A stretch of 64,000 bases of DNA from Halomonas alkalisoli. Lineage in GTDB: Bacteria > Pseudomonadota > Gammaproteobacteria > Pseudomonadales > Halomonadaceae. Below, piece by piece: positions 16,894 to 25,996 of the stretch. Made by a program: the position numbers and the translations under genes. The stretch lies in the NCBI RefSeq assembly GCF_021412585.1, contig NZ_JAKCMI010000030.1, forward strand, positions 60,834 through 124,833, given 5' to 3'. Within the stretch, counting starts at the first letter, position 1. Every line of letters begins with the position of its first letter. The notes beneath the pieces were generated by a model that worked only from the letters and a program-made list of their open reading frames with translations, was not told the origin of the DNA and did no database searches.

Positions 16894-18525
16894 ATGAGCA
16901 CCATCACCGTAGGCGAAGCGATCGCCCGTACCCTCGAAGCCTATGCGGTCTCCGCCGTCTACGGCGTCATCTCCATCCACAACCTGCCGGTCGCCGACGC
17001 CATCGGCCGCCGTGACAAGATCCGCTTCGTGCCCGCCCGCGGTGAGGCCGGTTCGGTGACCATGGCCGACGCCCACACTCGAGTGGGCAGCCTGGGCGTG
17101 GCCCTGACCAGCACCGGCGCCGGCGCAGGCAATGCCATCGGCGCCCTGCTCGAGGCGCTCAACGCCGGCACGCCCTTGCTGCATATCACCGGCCAGGTGG
17201 AGAAGGCCTACCTGGACCGCGACGCCGGCTTCATCCACGAGACCAAGGACCAGCTGACCTTCCTCAAGGCCAGCTCCAAGGCCGCCTACCGGGTCTGTAC
17301 CCCGGAGCAGGCGGTGCCGCTGCTGCACCGGGCCATTCGCGAGGCGATGACGCTGCCGCGGGGCCCGGTGAGTCTGGAGATCCCCATCGATATCCAGGCC
17401 AGTCCGGTCGAGTGGGTAGAAACCGCCCCGGTGGTCCCGGCCACTCCGGCCCCGGTGAGCGACGCCGAGATCGATGCACTGGCCGAGCGGCTCAAGGCCG
17501 CCAAGCGCCCGCTGCTGTGGATCGGCGGCGGCACCCTGGCGGCGGGCGAGGCGGTCAGACGGTTGGCGGATGCCGGTATCCCGGTAGTCTCCAGCACCCA
17601 TGCCCGGGGCGTGCTGCCCGACAGCCACCTGCGCAGCCTGCGTGCCTTCCATAACGCCGTTCCGGTGGAAGCCCTATTCGCCGAGAGCGACCTGATGCTG
17701 GTGGCTGGCTCCCGGCTGCGCAGCAACGAGACCAAGACCTACTCCGTCGACCTGCCGCGGCCGCTGGTGCAGATCGATATCGATCCCGCCGCCGCCCACC
17801 GCAATTACCGCGCTGACGCCTTCCTGTGCGGCGACTGTGCCGACGTGCTGGGCCGGTTGGCGGACCGCCTGGAAGGTCGCCAGTCGGATCCCGCCTATGA
17901 TGCCGCCGTGGCCGAGGCGGTGGCCGAGGCCGAGCAGGCGTTGCGCAGCCAGGTGGGCGAATACGCCAAGCTCAGCGATGCGGTACGCGCCGCTCTCCCG
18001 GAGGACGGCATCTTCGTACGCGACATCACCGTCTCCGGCAGCACCTGGGGCAGCCGACTGCTGCCCATCGAGCGGCCGCTGACCAATATCCACTCCCTGG
18101 CCGGCGCCATAGGGTTGGGCCTGGCGCACGGCATCGGCTGCGCGGTGGCACAGCCCGAGCGCAAGGTGGTCACCCTGGTCGGCGATGGCGGCCTGGCGCT
18201 GGGCCTCGGTGAGTTGGCCACTATGGCCCAGGAGCGCCTCGACATGACCCTGATCGTCATGAACGACGGCGGCTACGGGGTGATGCGCGGCATCCAGGAG
18301 AAGTACTTCGAGGGGCGCCAGTACTATAACGAACTGCATACCCCCGATTTCCAGCAGCTGGCCGATGCCATGGCCATCCGGCGCTGGAAGGTCAGTCACG
18401 GTGACGACTTCGCCGCGGTACTGGCCGAGGCGGTGGGGCATCCGGGGCCGGCCCTGGTGGAAGTGGACATGCCCAGCGTCGGCGAACTGAAGTTCTCCGG
18501 CCCGCCGCAGAAAAAACTCTATTGA
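16894..18525 (+). CDS. Thiamine-diphosphate enzyme (acetolactate synthase / benzoylformate decarboxylase family)
   Basis: A 543-residue ThDP protein with three domains. The N-terminal pyrimidine-binding domain has the activating Glu E51 in RGEAGS. A central FAD/NAD-like domain covers about 190-340. The C-terminal domain has the GDGG...ND magnesium motif (VGDGGLALG and VMNDGGYG). It probably decarboxylates or ligates a 2-oxo acid; the aldehyde dehydrogenase 40 bases upstream could oxidise the aldehyde formed. The start has AGGA 6-10 bases before the ATG. The family covers several reactions, so the exact one is open. Confidence 0.83.
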   Translation: MSTITVGEAIARTLEAYAVSAVYGVISIHNLPVADAIGRRDKIRFVPARGEAGSVTMADAHTRVGSLGVALTSTGAGAGNAIGALLEALNAGTPLLHITGQVEKAYLDRDAGFIHETKDQLTFLKASSKAAYRVCTPEQAVPLLHRAIREAMTLPRGPVSLEIPIDIQASPVEWVETAPVVPATPAPVSDAEIDALAERLKAAKRPLLWIGGGTLAAGEAVRRLADAGIPVVSSTHARGVLPDSHLRSLRAFHNAVPVEALFAESDLMLVAGSRLRSNETKTYSVDLPRPLVQIDIDPAAAHRNYRADAFLCGDCADVLGRLADRLEGRQSDPAYDAAVAEAVAEAEQALRSQVGEYAKLSDAVRAALPEDGIFVRDITVSGSTWGSRLLPIERPLTNIHSLAGAIGLGLAHGIGCAVAQPERKVVTLVGDGGLALGLGELATMAQERLDMTLIVMNDGGYGVMRGIQEKYFEGRQYYNELHTPDFQQLADAMAIRRWKVSHGDDFAAVLAEAVGHPGPALVEVDMPSVGELKFSGPPQKKLY

Positions 18526-18562
18526 TGAACTGATTCGTCTCGCCAGGACAGGGGTAGCGCTT

Positions 18563-18586
18563 CCCACCAGCCAAGTGCTTGGTGGG
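18563..18586 (+). other. Palindromic leader upstream of the porin gene
   Basis: CCCACCA at 18563-18569 pairs with TGGTGGG at 18580-18586. Inside, CCAAG and CTTGG can also pair. No T tract follows, so it is more likely an operator or an mRNA structure than a terminator. The porin ATG is 112 bases downstream. Confidence 0.35.
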
Positions 18587-18697
18587 TAGGGACGCTCATG
18601 ATTGAAGTTCGACTTTCAGGAGGTATGAGGACGCCAATAAAGACTTTCCACGAATTACAAAAATCGCTTTTTATTTGAATCCAAGAGGAACTTAAAA

Positions 18698-19912
18698 ATG
18701 AAATATAACAAGGTATTTGCACTGGCTGCGATGCTGCCGGTGGGGCTGACTGCTGCCGCCACTACCCAGGCCTTCGACGTGGTCCCCGCCGGTGAGCCGG
18801 TGGTCACCGGCGAACCGAGCCGCGTGGGGGCGCCCTGGAACCACCGCTCCACCTTCAATATTCCCGGTACCAATACCGACGTGGCCTTCGGTGGTTATGT
18901 GAAACTGGATGCCTTCTACGATTTCGATTATGACCAGGGCGACAGTACCGATCCGCTGGCGCTGCTCAACTCGGGCAACGAGACCGATGGGCGGACCTCC
19001 TTCACCGCCAAGGAGTCGCGGATCAATTTCCGTACCCAGACCCGCTTCGATCAAGGCTTGCTGCACACCTATCTGGAGGGGCACTTCCTGCCCGATGGCA
19101 AGTTCAACCTGCGCCACGCCTACGGGGAGTTCGGCCCCTTCTTGGCCGGCCAGAGCTGGACCAACTTCATGCACTTCCATGGCACGCCGCGCAGTCTGAA
19201 GCTGGGCGGCCCCATCGGCTATGCCACCGGTCGCCCGGCGCAGCTGCGCTACACCCATCGGGCAGGACCCAATGCCTTCGCGGTCTCCCTGGAAGAGCCT
19301 TCCTTCGCGCTCTCGCCCATCGGCAGCGCCGGGGTCGATACCGAGAATCGCCTGCCGACCCTGACCGCTCGCTATCAGTTCGGCCGCACCTTCGGCATCT
19401 CCGCGCTGGTCAAGGAGCTCTCCACCAACGAGGCCACCAGTGGCGTCGACGAGAGCACCACCGGCTATGGCGTCGCCGCCCAGTTGGCCCTGCCGCTGGG
19501 CAGCGCCACCACCTTCAAGGCCAACGCCACCCTAGGCAGCGGCCTGGGTAGCTACCTTAGCTACGTGCCTGATCCCGTGGCCGGTGGCCGCACTCCCGAC
19601 GCCTATATCGACGCCGACGGTGCCCTGAAGAGCGTCGACTCCCAGGCCTTCGGGGTCTCCCTGGAGCATAACTGGACCAGCGACTGGTCCAGCGCCATCG
19701 GCACCGCGCGTTTCAGCCAGGACCTGCCCGAGGAGATCGCCGGTTTCCAGGCCGGGCTGGATCGGGTGCAGTACTCCTACGTCAATCTGATCTGGGACGT
19801 CAACCAGCGACTTTCCACCGGCATCGAGTACCAGCACTCCGATATCAAGCGGGTCAACGGCGATTCCGAGGATGCCAGCCGCATCCAGGCCAGCGTGCAG
19901 TTCCACTTCTGA
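18698..19912 (+). CDS. DcaP-family outer-membrane porin
   Basis: A 404-residue outer-membrane beta-barrel. The signal peptide ends near residue 25 (TTQA-F). The mature start has the DcaP signature, including FNIPGTNTDVAFGGYVKLDA, followed by repeated amphipathic strands, and it ends in the terminal aromatic QFHF sorting signal. DcaP porins are trimeric channels for negatively charged small molecules such as dicarboxylates. Location at the end of the catabolic island suggests it admits the island's acidic substrate to the periplasm. AAGAGGAAC precedes the ATG. Confidence 0.87.
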   Translation: MKYNKVFALAAMLPVGLTAAATTQAFDVVPAGEPVVTGEPSRVGAPWNHRSTFNIPGTNTDVAFGGYVKLDAFYDFDYDQGDSTDPLALLNSGNETDGRTSFTAKESRINFRTQTRFDQGLLHTYLEGHFLPDGKFNLRHAYGEFGPFLAGQSWTNFMHFHGTPRSLKLGGPIGYATGRPAQLRYTHRAGPNAFAVSLEEPSFALSPIGSAGVDTENRLPTLTARYQFGRTFGISALVKELSTNEATSGVDESTTGYGVAAQLALPLGSATTFKANATLGSGLGSYLSYVPDPVAGGRTPDAYIDADGALKSVDSQAFGVSLEHNWTSDWSSAIGTARFSQDLPEEIAGFQAGLDRVQYSYVNLIWDVNQRLSTGIEYQHSDIKRVNGDSEDASRIQASVQFHF

Positions 19913-19982
19913 CGCGCCCCGGGGTGCGGGCACCGCTCGCCCAGGCCTCGCGCCCCGGCACCTTTCTTGACGCTTACCGTTT

Positions 19983-20012
19983 GTGCCGATGGCCCCGCCA
20001 TCGGCACTTTTT
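19983..20012 (+). terminator. Intrinsic terminator of the porin gene
   Basis: A perfect 10-base stem, GTGCCGATGG at 19983-19992 with CCATCGGCAC at 19998-20007, has a five-base loop and is followed by TTTTT. It lies between the convergent porin and MFS genes. The T tract is only on the + strand. Confidence 0.9.
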
Positions 20013-20035
20013 CATGGAGACGGCGCCGGGCGCTC

Positions 20036-21250
20036 TCAGGAACGCGATGGCAGGGGAGACTCGAGCTTGGCGTGTCGCCACTGGCGCAGCAGCCAGGCGA
20101 AGGCCATGCCCAGCAGCAGCAGCCATACGCCGGCACCGGCCAGCAGCCACAGGCTATTGGCCAGGCGCAGTATCACCCCGCCCAGGCTGACCCCCACCGA
20201 CTGGCCCAGGAACAGGCAGCCGGCGAACACCGCCATGGCGGTGCCGCGGGTGGCGGGCGCCATCTGGGTGGCATTGATCTGCAGGGTGCTGTGCATCATG
20301 TAGAAGCCCAGCCCGGCGGCAAAGGCCGAGGCCGCGGCCGCTATCGGCTGCTGGGCCAGCGCCAGCCCGACGAAGCCCACCCCCATCAGTACACCGCCGC
20401 CGGCGGCCAGGCCCGGCTCGCCCAGGCGCCTGACCATCGGCCTGGCCAGGGCGGCGAAGATCAGCCCCCCCACCCCGAACAGCGCCACCATCAGCCCGGC
20501 ACGGGTCAGCGAGACGCCGAGACGCTCGTAGAGGTGACTGGCGACGAAGGCCAGGGCGCCGAAGGCGGCAATCCCCTCGAGGAATACCAGCACCAGGATG
20601 CGACGGGCCCGGGCGATCAACAGGATCTCGCGCAGCCGCGACAGGAAGGCGACCCCACCCTGTTCCGCCTTGGGTGGGGAGAGGCCGGGGCGGCGCTGGA
20701 GCATTGTCAGCAGCAGCCCCCCGGCCAGCAGGAAGAGGGTCGTCAGGAGATAGAAGGCGGCCTGCCAGCCCAGCGTATCGGCGAGGAAACCGCCCGCCAC
20801 CTGGCCGGTGATCAGGCCCATCACCGCGCCGGAGAGCATATGGGCCAGGGTCACCTGGCGGCTCTCGTAGGGCACGTTGTCACCCACCCAGGCCATGGAG
20901 AGCGGAATGATCGCGGCGGCGGTGGCACCGGTCAGGGTGCGAAACAGCAGCAGCGTCGATAGCGACCCGGAAAGCGCCGAGCCCAGGGCACCCAGCGCGC
21001 AGGCCACCGTGGCCAGGCCGATGACCCGAAGAGTGCCGTGACGGTCGCCCAGCGGGCCATAGCAGAGCTGCATCAGGCCATAGGCGATGGCGAAGAAGGT
21101 GATGTTCTGCGCCACGTCGGCCACCGGGCGCTCGAAGGCCTGCGACAGCGCTGGCAGCATGGCATCGGTGACCCGCATCGACGCCATGCTGGCGAAGCCG
21201 GCCAGGGCCAGCATCAGGATGACGAGACGGGGAGGGGCGGCGTCACTCAT
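20036..21250 (-). CDS. MFS transporter
   Basis: A 404-residue major facilitator protein with 12 predicted helices. The motif A region between helices 2 and 3 reads GPLGDRHG. It begins two bases after the stop of the upstream MFS gene, with its GGAG site inside that gene, so the two are coupled. It ends the homogentisate-block transcript. An efflux role is likely for this subgroup; the substrate is unknown. Confidence 0.82.
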   Translation of the reverse strand: MSDAAPPRLVILMLALAGFASMASMRVTDAMLPALSQAFERPVADVAQNITFFAIAYGLMQLCYGPLGDRHGTLRVIGLATVACALGALGSALSGSLSTLLLFRTLTGATAAAIIPLSMAWVGDNVPYESRQVTLAHMLSGAVMGLITGQVAGGFLADTLGWQAAFYLLTTLFLLAGGLLLTMLQRRPGLSPPKAEQGGVAFLSRLREILLIARARRILVLVFLEGIAAFGALAFVASHLYERLGVSLTRAGLMVALFGVGGLIFAALARPMVRRLGEPGLAAGGGVLMGVGFVGLALAQQPIAAAASAFAAGLGFYMMHSTLQINATQMAPATRGTAMAVFAGCLFLGQSVGVSLGGVILRLANSLWLLAGAGVWLLLLGMAFAWLLRQWRHAKLESPLPSRS

Positions 21251-21252
21251 GG

Positions 21253-22467
21253 CTAGCTCCGTGCCTGGCTGGCGGCGGCCGCCCGGCTTGCCGGTCGCAC
21301 GATGGCGAGGTACGCCACCAGTGCGAACACCCCGCCGAGGCCGATGGAGATGGCCATGGTGCGGGACGTGCCGTCATGGAACTGGCCCACCAGCGCGCCA
21401 GCCAGCGCCGCGATGGTCATCTGCAGGAAGCCGAACAGCGAGGAGGCCGCCCCCGCGCACTGGGGATTGGGCGCCAGGGCGCCGGACATGCTCTGCGGCA
21501 TCACGATGCCGAAGCCGACCAGGAACAGGATATGGGGGCCGATGACGGCCCAGGGGGCATAGATGCCGGCCACTGCCAGCCCCGCCATGATTGATCCGGC
21601 CAGGGCGCAGCACAGCGTGGCCAGCAACAGGAGCCGGTCGCGTCCCAGCCGATGGCTATAGCGGCCGCTGAATATCGTGCCCGAGAAGAAGCCGGCCACG
21701 ATCAGCGTGAAGCCGATCCCGTACTCGAAGGGTGTCATGCCCATGAACTCGATCAGCACGAAGGAGGAGCCGGAGAGAAAGGCGAACAGGCTGGCGAAGC
21801 CACTGGCATTGACCAGCGTATAGCCGATGAAGGCGCGCTGGGTCAGCAGCATGCGGTAGTTGCGAAGGATGGCCCGGGGGCTGATCGATTGCCGATTCGC
21901 CGGCGACAGCGGCTCGGGCATCAGCAAGGCGAGTACCAGCAGCATGATGCCGGCATAGAACGTCAGCAGCACGAAGATCGATTGCCAGCCGAAGTACAGC
22001 AGAAGCCCGGCCCCGACCACGGGGGCCAGGGCCGGGGCGAGGGCCATGGTGCTGGCCATGTAGGAGAGCACCCGTCCGGCCTCGATGGGGCCGTAGATAT
22101 CGCGCACGGCGGCACGGCCCAGGACCGGGCCGGCGGCACCGCCCAGCGCCTGCAGGAAGCGCCCGACCAGCAGCCACTCGATGCTGGGGGCGAAGGCGCA
22201 GAGCAGGCTGGCCAGTAGGAACAGGCTGAAACCGGCGACCATGACCGGCTTGCGTCCGAATCGGTCGGAAATGGGCCCGCAGAAGATCTGGGCCATGGCA
22301 AAGCCGGCCATGTAGAGGCTCAGTGTCAACTGTATCTGGTCGGGGCCGGTGTCGAGCGCCTCGGCCATGGCCGGCATGGCGGGCAGATACATGTCGGTCG
22401 CCAGCGGGCCCAGTGCGGTCAGGGCCGCCAGGGTCACCACCGTGGCGGGGGATGTCAGCCTCAGCAC
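21253..22467 (-). CDS. Bcr/CflA-type MFS efflux transporter
   Basis: A 404-residue, 12-helix drug:proton antiporter. The early DMYLPAMPAMA motif and the GPISDRFGRKPVM loop are characteristic of the Bcr/CflA group. The GTG start at 22467 is chosen because GAGAAGAGG lies six bases upstream; a longer frame from a TTG at 22506 lacks a ribosome site. It follows maleylacetoacetate isomerase by about 140 bases. It may export toxic intermediates of the pathway, or be an unrelated drug pump. Confidence 0.82.
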   Translation of the reverse strand: MLRLTSPATVVTLAALTALGPLATDMYLPAMPAMAEALDTGPDQIQLTLSLYMAGFAMAQIFCGPISDRFGRKPVMVAGFSLFLLASLLCAFAPSIEWLLVGRFLQALGGAAGPVLGRAAVRDIYGPIEAGRVLSYMASTMALAPALAPVVGAGLLLYFGWQSIFVLLTFYAGIMLLVLALLMPEPLSPANRQSISPRAILRNYRMLLTQRAFIGYTLVNASGFASLFAFLSGSSFVLIEFMGMTPFEYGIGFTLIVAGFFSGTIFSGRYSHRLGRDRLLLLATLCCALAGSIMAGLAVAGIYAPWAVIGPHILFLVGFGIVMPQSMSGALAPNPQCAGAASSLFGFLQMTIAALAGALVGQFHDGTSRTMAISIGLGGVFALVAYLAIVRPASRAAAASQARS

Positions 22468-22607
22468 ATTGACCTCTTCTCGAAGGGCGCCTCGGGGGGC
22501 GAACAACGACCAGCGGGCGCCACCCTTCCCGGCTCGGCCTGAGCGGGATAGAGCGGCGCCCGTGTGTCGTTAGCCTGCTTATTGTAGCCGAAACGATTCG
22601 CGATTGC

Positions 22608-23252
22608 TCAGCCGGCGTCCGGCTGCTCCTCCGGGGAGGCCTGGTGGAAGGCATCGAGTGCCCGGCAGTTGGCGACGATGCGCTGGATCCGCGGGTAGGC
22701 GGAGAGGTCGCACTCGAAGCGCTCGGCGTTGAACACCTGGGGCACCAGGCAGACGTCGGCGAGCGTCGGGGTGTCGCCGTGGCAGAAGTCGCCGCTGCCC
22801 GCCTCCCGGGAGAGCATCGCCTCCAGGGCGTCGAAGCCACCGGTCACCCAGTGGCGGTACCAGGCCAGCTTGGCCTCGTCGTCCAGTTTCAGTTCGTGGA
22901 CCAGGTACTTGAGCACCCGCAGGTTGTTGAGCGGGTGGATCTCGCAGGCCACCAGCTGGGCCAGTGCCCGCACCCGGGCCCGCTCTGCCGGCTCGAGCGG
23001 CAGCAGCGCGGGGCTGGGGTGGAGTTCCTCCAGGTACTCGCAGATCGCCAGCGACTGGGTCAGGGTGGTGCCGTCGTCGGTAACCAGCGCCGGCACCAGC
23101 CCCTGGGGGTTATGGGCGCGAAAGGTCTCGCTGCGCTGTTCGCCCTTCACCAGGTTGACCGGGACCTGCTCAAAGGCCAGGCCCTTGAGGTTGAGCACGA
23201 TGCGCACCCGGTAGGCCGCCGACGAGCGGAAATAGCCGTATAGCGTGGTCAT
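22608..23252 (-). CDS. maiA: Maleylacetoacetate isomerase (zeta-class GST)
   Basis: A 214-residue zeta-class glutathione transferase that isomerises 4-maleylacetoacetate to 4-fumarylacetoacetate with glutathione. The active-site segment SSAAYRVRI, the NPQGLVPAL motif and the EYLEE segment are clear. ATG 23252 follows AGGGAGAGG by five bases; an upstream in-frame start would add six residues. It lies directly after the fumarylacetoacetate hydrolase family gene and completes the homogentisate pathway. Confidence 0.93.
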   Translation of the reverse strand: MTTLYGYFRSSAAYRVRIVLNLKGLAFEQVPVNLVKGEQRSETFRAHNPQGLVPALVTDDGTTLTQSLAICEYLEELHPSPALLPLEPAERARVRALAQLVACEIHPLNNLRVLKYLVHELKLDDEAKLAWYRHWVTGGFDALEAMLSREAGSGDFCHGDTPTLADVCLVPQVFNAERFECDLSAYPRIQRIVANCRALDAFHQASPEEQPDAG

Positions 23253-23270
23253 GGTTGCCTCTCCCTGCAT

Positions 23271-24305
23271 TTACTTGGGCTGGTACTGGACCACCTGCTG
23301 GTCGATGGCGCCGAAGATGCTCTTGCCCTCGCGGTCGAACATCTCGATGCGCACCCGATCGCCGAAGCGCATGAAGGAGGTCTTGGCCTGGCCGTGCAGG
23401 ATCTGCTCGACCATGCGTACCTCGGCCAGGCAGCTATAGCCCACGCCGCCATCGGCGATTGGCTTTCCGGGGCCGCCGTCGGGGTCGGGGTTGGAGACGG
23501 TGCCGGAGCCAACCACCGCGCCGGCGCCCAGGTAGCGGGTCTTGGCCGCATGGGCGACCAGCTGCGGGAAGCTGAAGATCATGTCGGGACCGGCTTCCGG
23601 TTCGCCGAACTTCTCGCCGTTGAAGTGCACGGTGAGCGGCAGGTGCACCTTGCCGTCCTGCCAGGCGTCGCCGAGTTCGTCCGGGGTCACCGCGATGGGC
23701 GAGAAGCTCGAGGCCGGCTTGGCCTGGAAGAAGCCGAAGCCCTTGGCCAGCTCGCCGGGGATCAGGCCGCGCAGGCTGACGTCGTTGACCAGCATCACCA
23801 GCTTGATGTGGCCGGCGGCCTGCTCGGGGGTCACCGCCATGGGCACGTCGTCGGTGATCACCGCGATCTCGCCCTCGAAGTCGATGCCGTGCTCCTCGCT
23901 GACCGCCTCGATGTCTTCTGTCGGGGCCAGGAAGCGGTCGCCGCCGCCCTGGTACATCAGCGGGTCGGTCCAGAAGGTCTCGGGCATCTCGGCGTTGCGC
24001 GCCTGGCGTACCAGCTTGACGTGGTTCAGGTAGGCGGAACCGTCGGCCCAGTGGTAGCTGCGCGGCAGCGGCGAGTGCAGCTGGCTCTGGTCCAGGGCGA
24101 AGGCGCCCTCGGCCTGGCCGTCGTTGAGCTGGGCATAGCGCTGCTCCAGCTTGGGTGCGAGGCTGTCCCAGCTCTCCACCGCCTGCTGCAGGGTGGCGGC
24201 AATGTCGCTGACACGCACGGCGCGGGTCAGGTCGCGGGAGACCACGATCAGTTCGCCATCGCGGCCATGCTCTTTTGTTTCCAGCTTCAGAGTTGCGAGT
24301 TTCAT
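23271..24305 (-). CDS. Fumarylacetoacetate hydrolase family protein, probable fumarylacetoacetase
   Basis: A 344-residue FAH-fold enzyme. The metal-binding pattern is seen in FEGEIAVITDD (E-x-E type) and in the LVNDVSLRG stretch; GSGTVSNPDPDGG is the usual C-terminal loop. It is shorter than the roughly 420-residue animal and Pseudomonas fumarylacetoacetases. Placed between hmgA and maiA, it should hydrolyse fumarylacetoacetate to fumarate and acetoacetate, the role of hmgB in Pseudomonas. Since the subfamily is broad, the reaction rests on context. Confidence 0.88.
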   Translation of the reverse strand: MKLATLKLETKEHGRDGELIVVSRDLTRAVRVSDIAATLQQAVESWDSLAPKLEQRYAQLNDGQAEGAFALDQSQLHSPLPRSYHWADGSAYLNHVKLVRQARNAEMPETFWTDPLMYQGGGDRFLAPTEDIEAVSEEHGIDFEGEIAVITDDVPMAVTPEQAAGHIKLVMLVNDVSLRGLIPGELAKGFGFFQAKPASSFSPIAVTPDELGDAWQDGKVHLPLTVHFNGEKFGEPEAGPDMIFSFPQLVAHAAKTRYLGAGAVVGSGTVSNPDPDGGPGKPIADGGVGYSCLAEVRMVEQILHGQAKTSFMRFGDRVRIEMFDREGKSIFGAIDQQVVQYQPK

Positions 24306-24361
24306 CGTCGTTGGGTCCTTTCGTCAGAGGCGAGGCCCTGTGGGCCTCGTCCATTCATTCG

Positions 24362-24437
24362 TCTTGTCGTTCAGGGCGTTTTTATCGCGCTCAGGGCTGT
24401 CTATTCCGCTCAGGGCTGTCTATGGCGCTCAAGGCTG
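24362..24437 (-). repeat. Four 19-base tandem repeats overlapping the end of hmgA
   Basis: Copies lie at 24362-24380, 24381-24399, 24400-24418 and 24419-24437. On the + strand the last three read close to TCTATTCCGCTCAGGGCTG; the first is more diverged. The last copy contains the hmgA stop codon, and each of the other copies carries the same TGA. It looks like repeated duplication of the 3' end of hmgA into the gap before the next gene. Confidence 0.8.
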
Positions 24438-25739
24438 TTCCGGATCGAAGTGCGAACGCAGGGTCGACCAGACATCGACGTAGTCGCGCTGGCGGATCTC
24501 GGCGTTCAGTGCCGCCTCGGTCGGGTGGTAGACGTAGCGGCTCTCGAACATGAAGGCCAGGGTATCGCCCTGATGCTGGGGCGCAAGCTCGGCGTTCGAT
24601 GCCTTCTCGAAGGTATCGGCGTCGGGGCCGTGGGGCGACATGCAGTTGTGCAGGCTGGCGCCGCCGGGCAGGAAGCCCTCGGCCTTGGCGTCGTACTCGC
24701 CGTGGATCAGGCCCATGAACTCGCTCATCAGGTTGCGATGGAAGTAGGGCGGGCGGAAGGTGTTCTCGGCCACCATCCAGCGCGGCGGGAAGATCACGAA
24801 GTCCAGGTTGGCCATCCCCGGGGTATCGGAGGCCGAGGTCAGCACGGTGAAGATCGACGGGTCCGGGTGGTCGAAGCTCACCGTATTGATGGTGTTGAAG
24901 TGGGCCAGGTCGTACTTGTAGGGCGCGTAGTTGCCGTGCCAGGCCACCACGTCCAGCGGCGAGTGGTCGAGCCGGGTCACCCAGAAACGACCGGAGAACT
25001 TGGCCACCAGCTCGTACTCGCCGGTGAGGTCCTCGTAGCTCGCCACGGGGCTCTGGAAGTCGCGGGGGTTGGCCAGGCCGTTGGCGCCGATGGGGCCGAG
25101 GCCGGGCAGTTCCAGCGGGCTGCCGTAGTTCTCGCAGATGTAGCCGCGGGCGGCGTCTGAGCCTTCCACCAGGCGCACCTGGAACTTGATGCCGCGGGGA
25201 ATCACCGCGATCTCGCCGCCCTTGACCTGAAGCTCGCCCAGCTCGGTGCGCAGGCGCAGGGTGCCCAGCTGCGGCACGATCAGCAGCTCGCCGTCGGCGT
25301 TGTAGAAGAAGCGTTCGGTCATGTCCCGGTTGAAGGCGTAGACGTGCACGCCGCAGCCGGATTGGGCACCGGCGTCGCCGTTGACCGCCACCGTCAGCAG
25401 GCCATCGACGAAGTCGGTGGGCTCGGCGGGAATCGGCAGCGGGTCCCAGCGCATCTGGTTGGGGTCGGCGGCGGGCTTGGCCAGCGGCGAGGTTGCCACG
25501 CCTTCCACGGCGAGCGGGCGATAGGCGCTCTGCACCACCGAGGGGCGGATGCGATAGAGCCAGCTGCGCAGGTTCTGGTGGCGCGGGGCGGTGAAGGCCG
25601 AGCCGGTGTACTGCTCGGCGTAGAGCCCATAGGCACAGCGCTGGGGCGAGTTCTGGCCTATGGGCAGGGCGCCGGGCAGCGCCTCGGTGGAGAAGTGGTT
25701 GCGAAAGCCGCTCTGGTACTCAAGCGTCTCGGTCGTCAT
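24429..25739 (-). CDS. hmgA: Homogentisate 1,2-dioxygenase
   Basis: A 436-residue iron dioxygenase that opens the ring of homogentisate to maleylacetoacetate. The iron-ligand region is clear: [16 protein letters not shown] (His and Glu) and [11 protein letters not shown] (His). The N-terminal [19 protein letters not shown] is typical of the family. ATG 25739 is chosen since GAGGA precedes it by nine bases; an ATG at 25757 would add six residues. It lies 26 bases after the MhaB-like gene and is the central enzyme of tyrosine, phenylalanine and 3-hydroxyphenylacetate breakdown. Confidence 0.96.
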   Translation of the reverse strand: MTTETLEYQSGFRNHFSTEALPGALPIGQNSPQRCAYGLYAEQYTGSAFTAPRHQNLRSWLYRIRPSVVQSAYRPLAVEGVATSPLAKPAADPNQMRWDPLPIPAEPTDFVDGLLTVAVNGDAGAQSGCGVHVYAFNRDMTERFFYNADGELLIVPQLGTLRLRTELGELQVKGGEIAVIPRGIKFQVRLVEGSDAARGYICENYGSPLELPGLGPIGANGLANPRDFQSPVASYEDLTGEYELVAKFSGRFWVTRLDHSPLDVVAWHGNYAPYKYDLAHFNTINTVSFDHPDPSIFTVLTSASDTPGMANLDFVIFPPRWMVAENTFRPPYFHRNLMSEFMGLIHGEYDAKAEGFLPGGASLHNCMSPHGPDADTFEKASNAELAPQHQGDTLAFMFESRYVYHPTEAALNAEIRQRDYVDVWSTLRSHFDPEQP

Positions 25740-25765
25740 GGGGAGTATCCTCGTCATCCGTGCTG

Positions 25766-25996
25766 TTATTGTTGCCGGGCTTCGGTCTCGGTGGCTCGGG
25801 GCTCGGCGGCCTGGGTGGCGATCTCCAGAGCCTCTTCGAGCACCTGCTGGTCGCCGATATGGTTGGCCAGCAGCAGGATCAGCCGGGCGTTGATGCGTTC
25901 GCTCTGCGCCTCGTCGCGTTCACGGTGCGCCTCGGTCAGCGCGGCGTAGAAGGCGTCCGGGTCGGTGAAGTTGGGGTTGAGTTCAAGCCGTGGCAT
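25766..25996 (-). CDS. mhaB: DUF2783 small protein, probable coupling component of the flavin hydroxylase (MhaB-like)
   Basis: A 76-residue soluble, helical protein ([16 protein letters not shown]..., rich in Ala, Glu and Arg) of the DUF2783 type. It overlaps the end of the flavoprotein gene by 14 bases and has GGGAGG five bases before the ATG, so the two are translationally coupled. In Pseudomonas putida U, 3-hydroxyphenylacetate 6-hydroxylase is made of a large flavoprotein MhaA and a very small coupling protein MhaB; size, order and proximity to hmg genes match. The symbol is assigned by this analogy. Confidence 0.7.
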   Translation of the reverse strand: MPRLELNPNFTDPDAFYAALTEAHRERDEAQSERINARLILLLANHIGDQQVLEEALEIATQAAEPRATETEARQQ

